This document shows, piece after piece, positions 46,591-58,500 of a DNA stretch of 64,000 nt. The DNA is from Liolophura sinensis (taxonomy: Eukaryota; Mollusca; Polyplacophora; Chitonida; Chitonidae). The notes under the pieces are model-generated. The model made no database searches. It saw nothing but the letters and a program-made list of their open reading frames with translations, and had not been told where the DNA came from. Numbering within the stretch: the stretch's first letter is position 1; each line of letters starts with the position of its first letter. The position numbers and the translations under genes were made by a program. The stretch spans positions 24,747,604 to 24,811,603 of the forward strand of contig NC_088296.1 of the NCBI RefSeq assembly GCF_032854445.1, written 5' to 3'.

Positions 46591-48555
46591 CCCACCCATC
46601 AGGCACCTTGAATATGTTGACTATAAAATTGGAATACGTAAAAAATTAACAATACGGTTCATTATTTTAAATGTATATTACTGCATTTTACTGACACTAA
46701 CTCAACCATTCAAACGAGAATTACACAATACATAATCACTCATTTTTATTAAACATATTTCTCAAAAGTTGGAACACAAAGGACAATGGCAAAATATAAC
46801 TGAATCATACATGTAGATGAATACAAATACAACTGACATAAAAATAACAGCAAGCAGATGTAACGGTGCAATGCTCTATAATAGATGACCTCATGATCTT
46901 GACCACAGGTTGTCATAACTACAGTACTAGTGATGACGCCGCTCCTTAAAGTAAATCAGGTACAATATAATTAAAGACGGGCAGCATAAGAGAGTAAAAC
47001 CAGAGCAGTCACAACAGTGTGATTGCTGGCAAATGGTCACACGCAAACGGCGAAATACGGCCTCTTGTCAATTTACCTCAGTCAGGGTTTTATTCTAACT
47101 CTTCATGTAAATGCATAAACAGCAGCAATTTAAACATCTAGCATCATGGCTTATGCAAAATTAGGTAAAAAAATGCAGTGATGTTAATTGCAATTTATTA
47201 TACGTCACTGGTCTAGAATTACTCAAAGCCAGACTTTTACATTTGCTAAGTTCAGAAATCAAAGATGATTTTCCAGCTCATTTTAGATGGACACATTGTT
47301 GTGTGTTTTAACATACATGTATGGGGATTTTGAAGCAAAAACAATCTGACAAAGTCACACCTGACAACATATTAAGCGGTTGGATACATGAGCTACACAT
47401 CAAGTTGGAGACGAATCGTGGTCTTTGTGGTTAAACTTAAAATGTAACTATCTACCCGTTCTGTAGAACACACACAGTGATAAGTGGCATTACAAGCTGG
47501 CCGTGAGTATCTTACAAGCAGATAATGCCAGGGTGTATATTATACACGTCAATTTACTTTAAGCACGTGTAGGTCTACAGATCTGGATGAACTTAATTAA
47601 ACATAGGAAGGAGACAGCTCATGTTGTAGTTATTCAAACATGTATGCAATAAAAGAGAGCTGGCGCTCAGTGCAAAAACAATTGATCAGGTTTTTGAAAT
47701 AAAAATCGTGGACATGATTGTTTACAAAATTTGAAAAACAAAAACTTAAGAAAAACGGTGTAACAACTATACACTTACCAGTTCACTGGAATAAGCACAT
47801 CCAAGCCAAACACAATCTATATTCTGAACAAAATCCTTAAATTTATTTATTTATTAATTTCATTGGTGTTTCCCGCCCTACTCAAGATTTTTTCAAATAT
47901 ATACATGTATTAAGAAAAGCATATAATACAGCTAAAAGATATGATTTGCACTGGCCGAAATTATCAAAATGCCATCATATAAAATCACAAGACACCGTGT
48001 AATACTTACAGGATAGGGATCTACCTGAGCAGCGAATACAATGTGCAGTAATGCATATTATCTAACATCACAGCACTTACACCGAAATCTGGTTTAAAGG
48101 AAATATTTCTAATTTACAATATAAATGCTTAGCATCCTTTCTCACTTTGCTTACATACTAAAAAACGAGGCCAGTTTTTAAACACATTCCTGTTACACTT
48201 TTGAAACGTTTTGGTTTTTATTCATAAAAGAAATGCCTGGTAACTAAGATATGTGTTTATTAGGGTAAACACATCAGATATCTAGATAGTAATGGGGTGG
48301 ATATATTAAGAAAAAGACATACTCCAGTAAACACATGTCTATATTGAGTGTAGACAGCTGATAACTTTCTCAAAATGTTTAATATTGTAAACATGTGACA
48401 TGTTTATACTCTAATGCATAACACAATTCATGTATTTATTCAAACGATGGCCAGGTACATGTAGTGACAATGTGTTACTCAGGCAAAGTTTCAGTACAAA
48501 AAAAACCAAAAAAAAAAACAGCCAAACATACAACAAACAATGATATCAAGATTTG
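46591..48555. other. intergenic with dispersed-repeat copies
   Basis: Holds the second copy of the repeat at 17756 (46993-47170) and the inverted relative of 25150-25260 (47130-47240). A SINE-1 tail-like fragment lies at 47835-47905 (CATTGGTGTTTCCCGCC, CTACTCAAGA). No gene seen. Confidence 0.5.
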
Positions 48556-48725
48556 AGTTATTTGATTGGTGTTTAGGTCGTACACATTTATATGACAGCT
48601 ACTAGCATCATGGTGGGAGGAAACAGGGCAGAGACCAGGAGAAACACATAACCATCCGCAGGTTGCTGCCAGACCTTCCCATGTAGGGCTGGAGAGGAAG
48701 TCAGCCAGTGAGTGGTTCCTGGATG
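48556..48725 (-). mobile_element. SINE-1 copy, diverged
   Basis: TTTGATTGGTGTTTAGGTCG, CATCATGGTGGGAGGAAACA, AACCATCCGCAGGTTGCTGC and CCAGACCTTCCCATGTAGGG in order; lacks the tRNA-like head. Confidence 0.85.
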
Positions 48726-49894
48726 ATTACATCGAACTGGCACGCTAAGCACACATGCTTTGTTGGACATAGGATTAGCCATACTTTACAGGATAGGTCA
48801 ATAGAAAAGATTTTTGTTTTTATTCTGTCTAAACAAACTTCTATTACAATAGAAAAAAAAAACCTGTTGAAGTATGGGGCTTTATTGGAAGTTCTGTTGG
48901 GTTACGCTGATAAAGATAACTTTAACTGACAGGTTATATCCTATATCCTTTACAGACATGAGGTGAACACCTCAGTGAAAGATACAAATGAGGTGTATAT
49001 GGGGTGTGCGTTTCATGTATACCTCAGTGTGAGGTAAAGATACTTGTATGTAAACTTAGAAAGTTTTTGAATATAATGCAGTGATCATGTACCTGGTTTA
49101 AACCTCAGCCACCTTTTTTTAATGTTTTAAAATAAGAGTTCAGATTCAGGCATTTCACCTCAAACAAAATGATGACTACAAAATTACAAATGTATTTCTG
49201 TTCCCCCAAAAATGTTTACAAACTAAATATAAGCCTTTGTCTCCCCCCAATACACACTTGCCATTCAGTGTCAAATATCCACCAACCGAAGGGCAGGGAT
49301 ACATGTATATTTGTCCCTGATTATTCAAAGATTCCTGCCCTTGACAATGTGCATATTCCAGGCTGTGGGAAAAGAACTCAACTGTGCACTGACTGATACT
49401 TCCTGGGGCTGAATTTCTAAAGTGTGAGCACATACAAACATCTAAAGAGAAGCCCTAAATTTTTCTCAAGCACCTGGAAAGCCTCACGTAAATGTAAATC
49501 ACTGTTGTTGTTGTAAATCAGCTGCAAATTACAGATACTGTGAACAAAGAACTGCATGCACTTACAAGCTTACAACTTAAATTTGTCTATAATTTATACA
49601 GCCATTAGCTTAGTGTTTTGAGATTGTTTTCTGTCCAAATAAAAGTAAAAACAGTGTGCTAAATGTTACACTCAGGTACATCCACCTTGCCAATAGCATA
49701 TACCTGAGCTATATCTCCACCTATACCTCAGATACACCTCAGGCATCATATTTTTACCAACCACAGTGCCTCAGATTTGGCTTTAATACACCTTAAATAC
49801 ATGTAGGCCTTGGCCCCCAAGTACATGTATACCTCAGACACCCCATCAGATATGTTACACCTGGTACACCTCAAACCTCATATATACCTTCAGT
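48726..49894. other. intergenic, ACCTCAG-rich
   Basis: The phrases ACCTCAG and TACACCT recur loosely at 48960-49040 and 49670-49885 without a fixed period. No gene recognised. Confidence 0.4.
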
Positions 49895-50290
49895 ATGCGC
49901 AATTCGGGCAACTGGGTCCAAGATTTTCTTCTGAACTGAAGTGTGAACGAGCAATGGAAAAACTGGGCAAAACTGCCACAAAGACACACTATAAATTTCT
50001 GCACTGCTATTTTGCATTCAGTTAAATTATGTCGGAATTTTATTTGTTTTGGATAGAACTAAAAACCTCCTGCCCAATATTATTACCCACCCCATGAAGG
50101 TTACCGAGGTGACAAGATGTTATGACTTCACTTCCAGCAACCACAGTTCAAACGAATGGCAGTAATGCTAGGTTGATTTTTGATACGTTGTAAAGAAAAG
50201 TGCACATTGCATGTACAGATATGGCATGGCACCACACAGAAGTTTAAAAGAGAATATACATTTTTGAAGTTGAATCTGACAAATTTCAGG
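49895..50290. repeat. direct duplication, left copy
   Basis: Shares GGGTCCAAGATTT, CACTATAAATTTCTGC, TTTTATTTGTTTTGGATAGA and ATGTTATGACTTCACTT in the same order with 51085-51470. The copies are diverged and lie about 1.2 kb apart, downstream of the TRIM gene. Confidence 0.9.
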
Positions 50291-51084
50291 TCAAGTTGTG
50301 AGTGTCTTAACTTAACTGGACTACTTTTTACCATGGATTATCCCCAACCATTACAACCCCAACCCTGTCTACCCCTCATCCTGCTATTTATGCAAAATTT
50401 CCCCCGCACACCTATAAGGCTTGTATTTCCAAATTTCATTTACACAGGTGAGTGTAAAATGGCATTCATCTGACCAGAACTGTTTCAGGATGGCTATAGA
50501 TGTAGCAAGTTATTTTTATCACATATTCTGAAACACCTACAAACATGTATGACACTTAGTATAGCAAGGCACAATTATGTATGGCAATTTTGTTATGTGC
50601 AAAGTGATTTTACAACATTAAATATGCTAATGTTGTGTTTCAAAATAGGTCTAAACGTTGATCTTCTTATCTTATGTGTAACAATAATAATAAAAATTTT
50701 GTTTAGTTTTTTTATTTAATTCCTTCCTACAGGTACAAGTGGAGATAGGCCGAGCATTTCTTACATAGCTTCTGTGCAGATGGGGAGAACTGGTAAAATT
50801 AAATAGCAACTAAAGACAACAGGTGTTGCATTTTAAGGAAATACAAAGTAAATCTTCATTTCCGCAGATTTTCTTTTTTGACAGAAAAGAAATTTAAACC
50901 CCGTTCTCCACAAAACATCTTATCCCAGACACTAACGTGTAGAGTAACAACTCAGGTGGATCACTAGCCCTGAAATTTGATTTTTCCCATTAGCCATGTA
51001 AGATTTTGCTTTTAATGCCAAATTCATATGAAGACATTACTAACAAAAAATTGTAAAACTTTGTCCTCTTTGTTACACATGCTC

Positions 51085-51470
51085 AATTCAGGAAATTGGG
51101 TCCAAGATTTGCCTCCAAACTGAAGTCTGACTGATAGGCAAAAACTGACACAGAGGCACTAAAGTTGTTCATACACTATAAATTTCTGCTATGCTACTGT
51201 GCATCTAACAAGTCTAAATAAAATACATCAAAATTTTATTTGTTTTGGATAGAACTGAAAACTTTTGCCCCATTGGTATTACCCACCTCTCTAGGGGTTA
51301 CCAAGGTAAGAAAATGTTATGACTTCACTTTCTGCCACTACAGCTAAAAAAAAAAAGGTAGCTGAGAATGTTGTAGCCAAAGGTGTAAGATGCATGTAGA
51401 GGTATGGCATAGTGCCATAGTGCCACGCGAAAGTTAGGGTATATATATTTTTGAGGTTGATGATTTATTA
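51085..51470. repeat. direct duplication, right copy
   Basis: Partner of 49895-50290. It ends about 500 bases from the TRIM stop codon, so it may lie in or just beyond that gene's 3' region. Confidence 0.9.
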
Positions 51471-51892
51471 CATAATTATTAAGGAAAATCAATGCTCTCG
51501 TCTAACCTAAAAGGGTAAGGTATATTTTTCTAATTTAGTTTTTTTTCCTTAGGAACTAAAGTTACAGAACACAACAAGAATTACTACATGTACCATGTTG
51601 AGTATATTATGTATTGTCATGTACAAACTGTGACCTGTTTTGGTCAGTGACATTCCTGATTATGCTGATTTACAAGTCACCATTACTAAAAATAAAACTA
51701 CCCAGTCATTATCTACATGCATTTTGCCTGGAAGGAAACATGACATTGATGTTCAGGACAAGTCAGACAGACTGTGTATAACTACATCAAGCTGTAAACT
51801 TGTGACAGATCAATGACTACTTTGCAGAAGAAGCTATACATACTGAATTAGCCACACTGCTCACATTAACTAAAACATCTACAAACTGGTCA

Positions 51893-51898
51893 TTTATT
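51893..51898 (-). promoter_or_regulatory. putative polyadenylation signal AATAAA of the TRIM gene
   Basis: AATAAA on the minus strand about 73 bases after the stop codon. Position is suitable; the site is predicted by sequence only. Confidence 0.5.
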
Positions 51899-51970
51899 TT
51901 TTTTAAAAAAGAGTCTATTTCAACAAAATGTAATACTATGGAAAAGATGTAACGAATAATTACCCGATGG

Positions 51971-52545
51971 TCAGGAAGTGCTTATCATATCACAGAGAAC
52001 TGGAGGCAGAGTTGCAGAGTCACCCGTTACCAGACGAGCAGACACAGATCCAGACCAGACACAAAACTCAACCCATGGCACGAGAGGCTCTGTGACGATA
52101 ACACCACTGACAGTGTACATTACCTGGTTGTTGTCACAGTCCAGGACTGTCAGTGTGTGCTCATCACAGTCCAGGTACACACCCAGGTGATGAGGTCGTG
52201 TGTAACGTCTCCACTGTAGATAGCCAGGTTTGATCTCACCACCACCACGGTGACTATAACACCTGACCTCATCACCACGGTACACCATCCCAATGTACCA
52301 GGAGTTACGGCCAGGTTTTGTCACCTCACTCACATCACAGCTCTCGTGTGTCACTCCTACACGACAGTCACAGCCAGGTGAACAGGTGATGTGTAGCTCC
52401 CAGTAGTACCTGCCCGTCTGGTAACGCCCGTCTGTCACAGCTCTCCACCACCTCCTCCAGAACAAGACCTCACCCTTTACCACACAGCCGCTGTCAGTGA
52501 TTCTCAGCCCACGGTCGTCTGTCTCTGTGAATCTCAGCGTGGGCT
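51971..52545 (-). CDS. TRIM exon 6: B30.2/SPRY
   Basis: Opens after acceptor GTGTGTTTGCAG with the phase needed by exon 5. Contains LRFTETDDRGLRITDSG, WRAVTDGRYQTGRYYWELHI, NSWYIGMVY and a C-terminal VPWVEFCVWSGSVSARLV. Confidence 0.92.
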
Positions 52546-55500
52546 CTGCAAACACACAACAGAAGCAGCATAAACAACAGCAAATCATAAACACACGCTG
52601 TAAGACTGAGGTGTAAATACCTGTACACATACCGTAGTTTTACCTTCTCAACACAATCTCTTGGACTAAAATGACACATATCTCTGGTATGAATGTAATT
52701 TATACACGGATCGCTGTCATTTTCAGCCAGTTTAAAAGAGTTGTGCGTCGACAAGAACTGGATCAATCACTAAATGATGGGTATGACATAGACAAAGTAC
52801 TGGTTTAAAATATCGCTCTTTTATCGCTCTAATTTGTTTGAAACTTATCACTTACAACAAGAATAATACCTTCCTCTGTCCGGCACAGGGTTTTAGTTGT
52901 CAGTTATGGCACATTTGAACACACAATTCACTTTGAAGCTGTAGTAGGCCTGTAACAAGCTACCGAAGCCGTCTGTCTAGTAAGGGAGGTAACTCGCCAC
53001 GCATAACTTAACAAGTAACTTTCTTTTGCCACAATACCCCAAAGACTATTTAACCCATCAGAATTACTAGTAGTAAAGAAGTATTGGATTCAATTTTTTT
53101 TCCATAGATCTTTTAAAAGAGAGTTAATGTATTTAGATATTAAAAATAAACTTATATCAGGTGAGGAAATACATCTAGATCAACAATTATTTATATATAC
53201 ATACTTGGAATCTCTACCATTTAATATTAATAATGAAACACATATGAGAGTTTTTTTCCCTTTGAAATATATGTTTAACTACATTTGAGTCTAGCAAATA
53301 ATGGTGAGTTTTTATTTGGATACTTGTTTCATTAGTAATTAAGAGAGTTGACATATATTCTGTTATCAGTTATATGTTAAATATCACAGGTCTAGACACT
53401 GAGGGATAGGCTATAATATGTTGTCTGTTCTGTCCTAACAGTACACCTGTTGGTTTGTCCACAGGGGTAAATATCACCCACACACTCAGGGGTACAATAT
53501 GTTATCTGTTCTGCCCTAACAGTACATCTACTGATTTGTACACGTGAGGTAAATATCACTCAGACACTCAGGGGTACAATATGTTATCTGTTCTGTCCTA
53601 ACAGTACACCTGTTGGTTTGTCCACAGGGGTAAATATCACTCAGACACTCAAGGGTACAATATGTTATCTGTTCTGTCATAACAGTACACCTGCTGATTT
53701 GTACACTGAGGTAAATATCACAGGTCTAGATACTGAGGGATAGGCTATAATGTGTTATCTGTTCTGTCATAACAGTACACCTGCTGATTTGTCCACAGGG
53801 GTAAATATCACCCACACACTCAGGGGTACAATATGTGATCTGTTCTGTCCTAACAGTACACCTGTTGATTTGTCCACAGGGGTAAATATCACTCAGACGC
53901 TCAGGGGTACAATATGTTATCTGTTCTGTCCTAACAGTACACCTGTTGATTTGTCCACAGGGGTAAATATCACTCAGACACTCAGGGGTACAATATGTTA
54001 TCTGTTCTGTCATAGCAGTACACCTGCTGATTTGTACACTGAGGTAAATATCACAGGTCTAGATACTGAGGGATAGGCTATAATGTGTTATCTGTTCTGT
54101 CATAACAGTACACCTGCTGATTTGTACACGTGAGGTAAATATCACTCAGACACTGAGCCTGGGTGATATTTGTCCTGTTCTAACAGTACACCTGTTGATT
54201 TGTACACATACTGGGGACACTGAGCCTGGGTGATATCTGTCCTGTTCTAACTGTACACCTGCTGATTTGTGCACATACTGGGGACACTGAGGGGGGAAAT
54301 TACTATCTGTCCTGTTCTAACTGTACACCTGCTGATTTGTGCACATACTGGGGACACTGAGGGGGGAAATTACTATCTGTCCTGTTCTAACTGTACACCT
54401 GCTGATTTGTACACATATTGGGGACACTGAGGGGGAAAATTACTATCTGTCCTGTTCTAACTGTACACCTGCTGATTTGTGCACATACTGGGGACACTGA
54501 GGGGGGAAATTACTATCTGTCCTGTTCTAACTGTACACCTGCTGATTTGTGCACATACTGGGGACACTGAGGGGGGAAATTACTATCTGTCCTGTTCTAA
54601 CTGTACACCTGCTGATTTGTACACATACTGGGGACACAGAGGGGAAAAAATACTATCTGTCCTGTTCTAACTGTACACCTACTGATTTGTACACACACTG
54701 GGGACACTGAGGGGGAAAATTACTATCTGTCCGGTTCTAGCTGTACACCTGCTGATTTGTACACATATTGTAAACATCCAGGGACACCCAGGGGTACACT
54801 ACTATCTGTCCTGTTTTAACTGTACAGCTGCTAATACACAACTCTGCAATGTACTTTCCCTTTTTTTGGATAAAACCATAATGTTGTATTCACTACATTT
54901 ATATTTATTTTTTACCAAACCATGCTGTATATAGCATTAAATTTCTTAGGATGGCCTAATGAATGCCTTTTGACTTCTGAACTCACAGTACACTTTACAA
55001 GAACCATACACTATTTTCTATCTCACATTAGTTTGTGTCCTCTGTCAACACTCTATTGTACATCTCACATTAGTGTGTGTCTTCTGTGCATACCCTATTG
55101 TACATCTCACATTAGTTTGTGTCTTCTGGGCACCCCCTACTGTATACCTCACATTAGTTTGTGTCTTCTGGGCACATCCTACTGTATGCTTCACATTAGT
55201 TTGTGTCTTCTGGGCACACCCTACTGTATACCTCACATTAGTTTGTGTCTTCTGGGCACATCCTACTGTATGTCTCACATTAGTTTGTGTCTTCTGGGTA
55301 CACCCTACTGTATGCCTCACATTAGTTTGTGTCTTCTGGGCACATCCTACTGTATGCCCCACATTAGCTGGTGTCTTCTGGTCACATCCTACTATTTACC
55401 TCACACCAGTTTGTGTCTTCTGGGCACACTCTACTGTATACCTCACATTATTCTGTGCCTTCTGGGTATACCCTACTGCATACATCACATTGGTTTGTGT

Positions 55501-58500
55501 CTTCTGTGCACACCCTACTGTATACCTCACATTAGTCTATGCCTTCTGGGTATACCCTACTGCATACATCACATTGGTTTGTGTCTTCTGTACACACTTT
55601 ACTGTATACCTCACATTTGTCTGTTTTCTGTACACACCCTTCTGTATACCTCACATTAGTTTGTGTCTTCTGTACACACCCTACTGTATACCTCACATTA
55701 GTTTGTGTCCTCTGTGCACACCCTTCTGTATACCTCACATTAGTTTGTGTCTTCTGGTCACATCCTACTGTATACCTCACATTAGTTTGTGTCTTCTGGT
55801 CACATCCTACTGTATACCTCACATTAGTTTGTGTCCGCTGGGCACACCGGATTGTATACCTCACATTAGTCTGTGTTATCTGTACACACCCTTCTGTATA
55901 CCTCACATTAGTTTGTGTCTTCTGGTCACATCCTACTGTATACCTCACATTAGTTTGTGTCCTCTGGGCACACTGGATTGTATACCTCATATTGGTCTGT
56001 CTTCTGTACACACCCTGCTGTATACCTCACATTAGTTTGTGTTTTCTGGGCACACCCTTCTGTATACCTCACATTAGTTTGTGTCTTCTGGTCACACCCT
56101 TCTGTATACCTCACATTAGTTTGTGTCTTCTGGTCACATCCTACTGTATACCTCACATTAGTTTGTGTCCTCTGGGCACACAGGATTGTATGCCTCATAT
56201 TTGTCTGTCTTCTGTACCACCCTTCTGTATACCTCACATTAGTTTGTGTCTTCTGGTCACATTTTACTGTATACCTCACATTAGTCTGTGTTATCTGTAC
56301 ACACCCTTCTGTATACCTCACATTAGTTTGTGTTATCTGTACCACCCTTCTGTATACCTCACATTAGTTTGTGTTATCTGTACACACCCTTCTGTATACC
56401 TCACATTAGTTTGTGTCTTCTGGTCACATCCTACTGTATACCTCACATTAGTTTGTGTCTTCTGGTCACACCCTTCTGTATACCTCACATTAGTTTGTGT
56501 CTTCTGGTCACATCCTACTGTATACCTCACATTAGTTTGTGTCTTCTGGTCACATCCTACTGTATACCTCACATTAGTTTGTGTCTTCTGGTCACGTCCT
56601 ACTGTATACCTCACATTAGTTTGTGTCTTCTGGTCACATCCTACTGTATACCTCACATTAGTTTGTGTCTTCTGGGCACATCCTACTGTATACCTCACAT
56701 TAGTTTGTGTCTTCTGGTCACATCCTACTGTGTACCTCACATTAATCTGTGTCTTCTGTACACACCCTTCTGTATACCTAACATTAGTTTGTGTCTTCTG
56801 GTCACATCCTACTGTATACCTCACATTAGTTTGTGTCTTCTGGTCACATCCTACTGTATACCTCACATTAGATTGTGTCTTCTGGGCACAGCCTACTGTA
56901 TACCTTACATTAGTTTGTGTCTTCTGCTCACATCCTACTGTATACCTCACATTAGTTTGTGTCCTCTGGGCACAGCCTACTGTATACCTCACATTAGTTT
57001 GTGTCTTCTGGTCACATCCTACTGTATACCTCACATTAGTTTGTGTCTTCTGGGTACACCCTACTGCATACATCACATTGGTTTGTGTCTTCTGTGCACA
57101 CCCCACTGTATACTTCACATTACACTCTGCACACCCTACTGTATATCTCACAATAGTTTGTGTTTTCTCTGCACATCGTACTGTGTACCTCACATTAGTT
57201 TGTATCTTGTTTGCTCACCCTATAGCATCTCTCACGTTGGTTTGTATCTTTTTGCCCACCTAATGCACGCCTCACATTATTTTGTGTCTGTTTGCCGACC
57301 ACATTGCATGCCTCACGTGAATTTGTATCTTTTTGCCCACACTATTGTCTGCCTCACATTAGTTTGTATCTGTTTTGGCCACCTAGTGCATGTCTCACAT
57401 TAGTTTGTATCTTTTTTGTAAACACCCTAATACATGCCTCAGCTTAGTTTGTATTTGTTGTGGAAACCTCAATGAATGCCTGACATAAGTTTATGTTTTG
57501 TAAACACCCTAATACATACCTCAGCTTAGTTTGTATTTGTTGTGGACACCTCAATGAATGCCTGACATAAGTTTATGTTTTGTAAACACCCTAATACATG
57601 CCTCAGCTTAGTTTGTATTTGTTGTGGACACCTCAATGAATGCCTGACATAAGTTTATGTTTTGTGAACACCCTAATACATACCTCAGCTTAGTTTGTAT
57701 TTGTTGTGGACACCTCAATGAATGCCTGACATAAGTTTATGTTTTGTAAACACTCTAATACATGCCTCAGCTTAGTTTGTATTTGTTGTGGACACCTCAA
57801 TGAATGCCTGACATAAGTTTATGTTTTGTGAACACCCTAATATATGCCTCAGCTTAGTTTGTATCTTTTTGCCCACACTATTGTCTGCCTCACATTAGTT
57901 TGTATCTGTTTTGTAAACACCCTAATACATACCTCAGCTTAGTTTGTGTTTGTTTTGGACACCTCAATGAATGCCTGACATAAGTTTATGTTTTGTAAAC
58001 ACCCTAATACATGCCTCAGCTTAGTTTGTGTTTGTTGTGGACTCCTCAATGAATGCCTGGCATAAGTTTATGTTTTGTAAACACCCTAATACATACCTCA
58101 GCTTAGTTTGTATTTGTTGTGGACACCTCAATGAATGTCTAACATAAGTTTATGTTTTGTAAACACCCTAATACATGCCTCAGCTTAGTTTGTATTTGTT
58201 GTGGACACCTCAATGAATGCCTGACATAAGTTTATGTTTTGTAAACACCCTAATACATGCCTCAGTTTAGTTTGTGTTTGTTATGGACACCTCAATGAAT
58301 GCCTGACATAAGTTTATGTTTTGTAAACACCCTAATACATGCCTCAGCTTAGTTTGTATTTGTTGTGGACACCTCAATGAATGTCTGACATAAGTTTATG
58401 TTTTGTAAACACCCTAATACATGCCTCAGCTTAGTTTGCATTTGTTGTGGGCATCTCAATGAATACCTGACATAAGTTTATGTTTTGTGAACACCCTAAT

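Noticed and set aside
55073-57403. Large repetitive protein genes (574, 357, 320 codons)
   Set aside because: They lie wholly inside the 42-bp array, are open in several frames on both strands and have no promoter, splice or family evidence.
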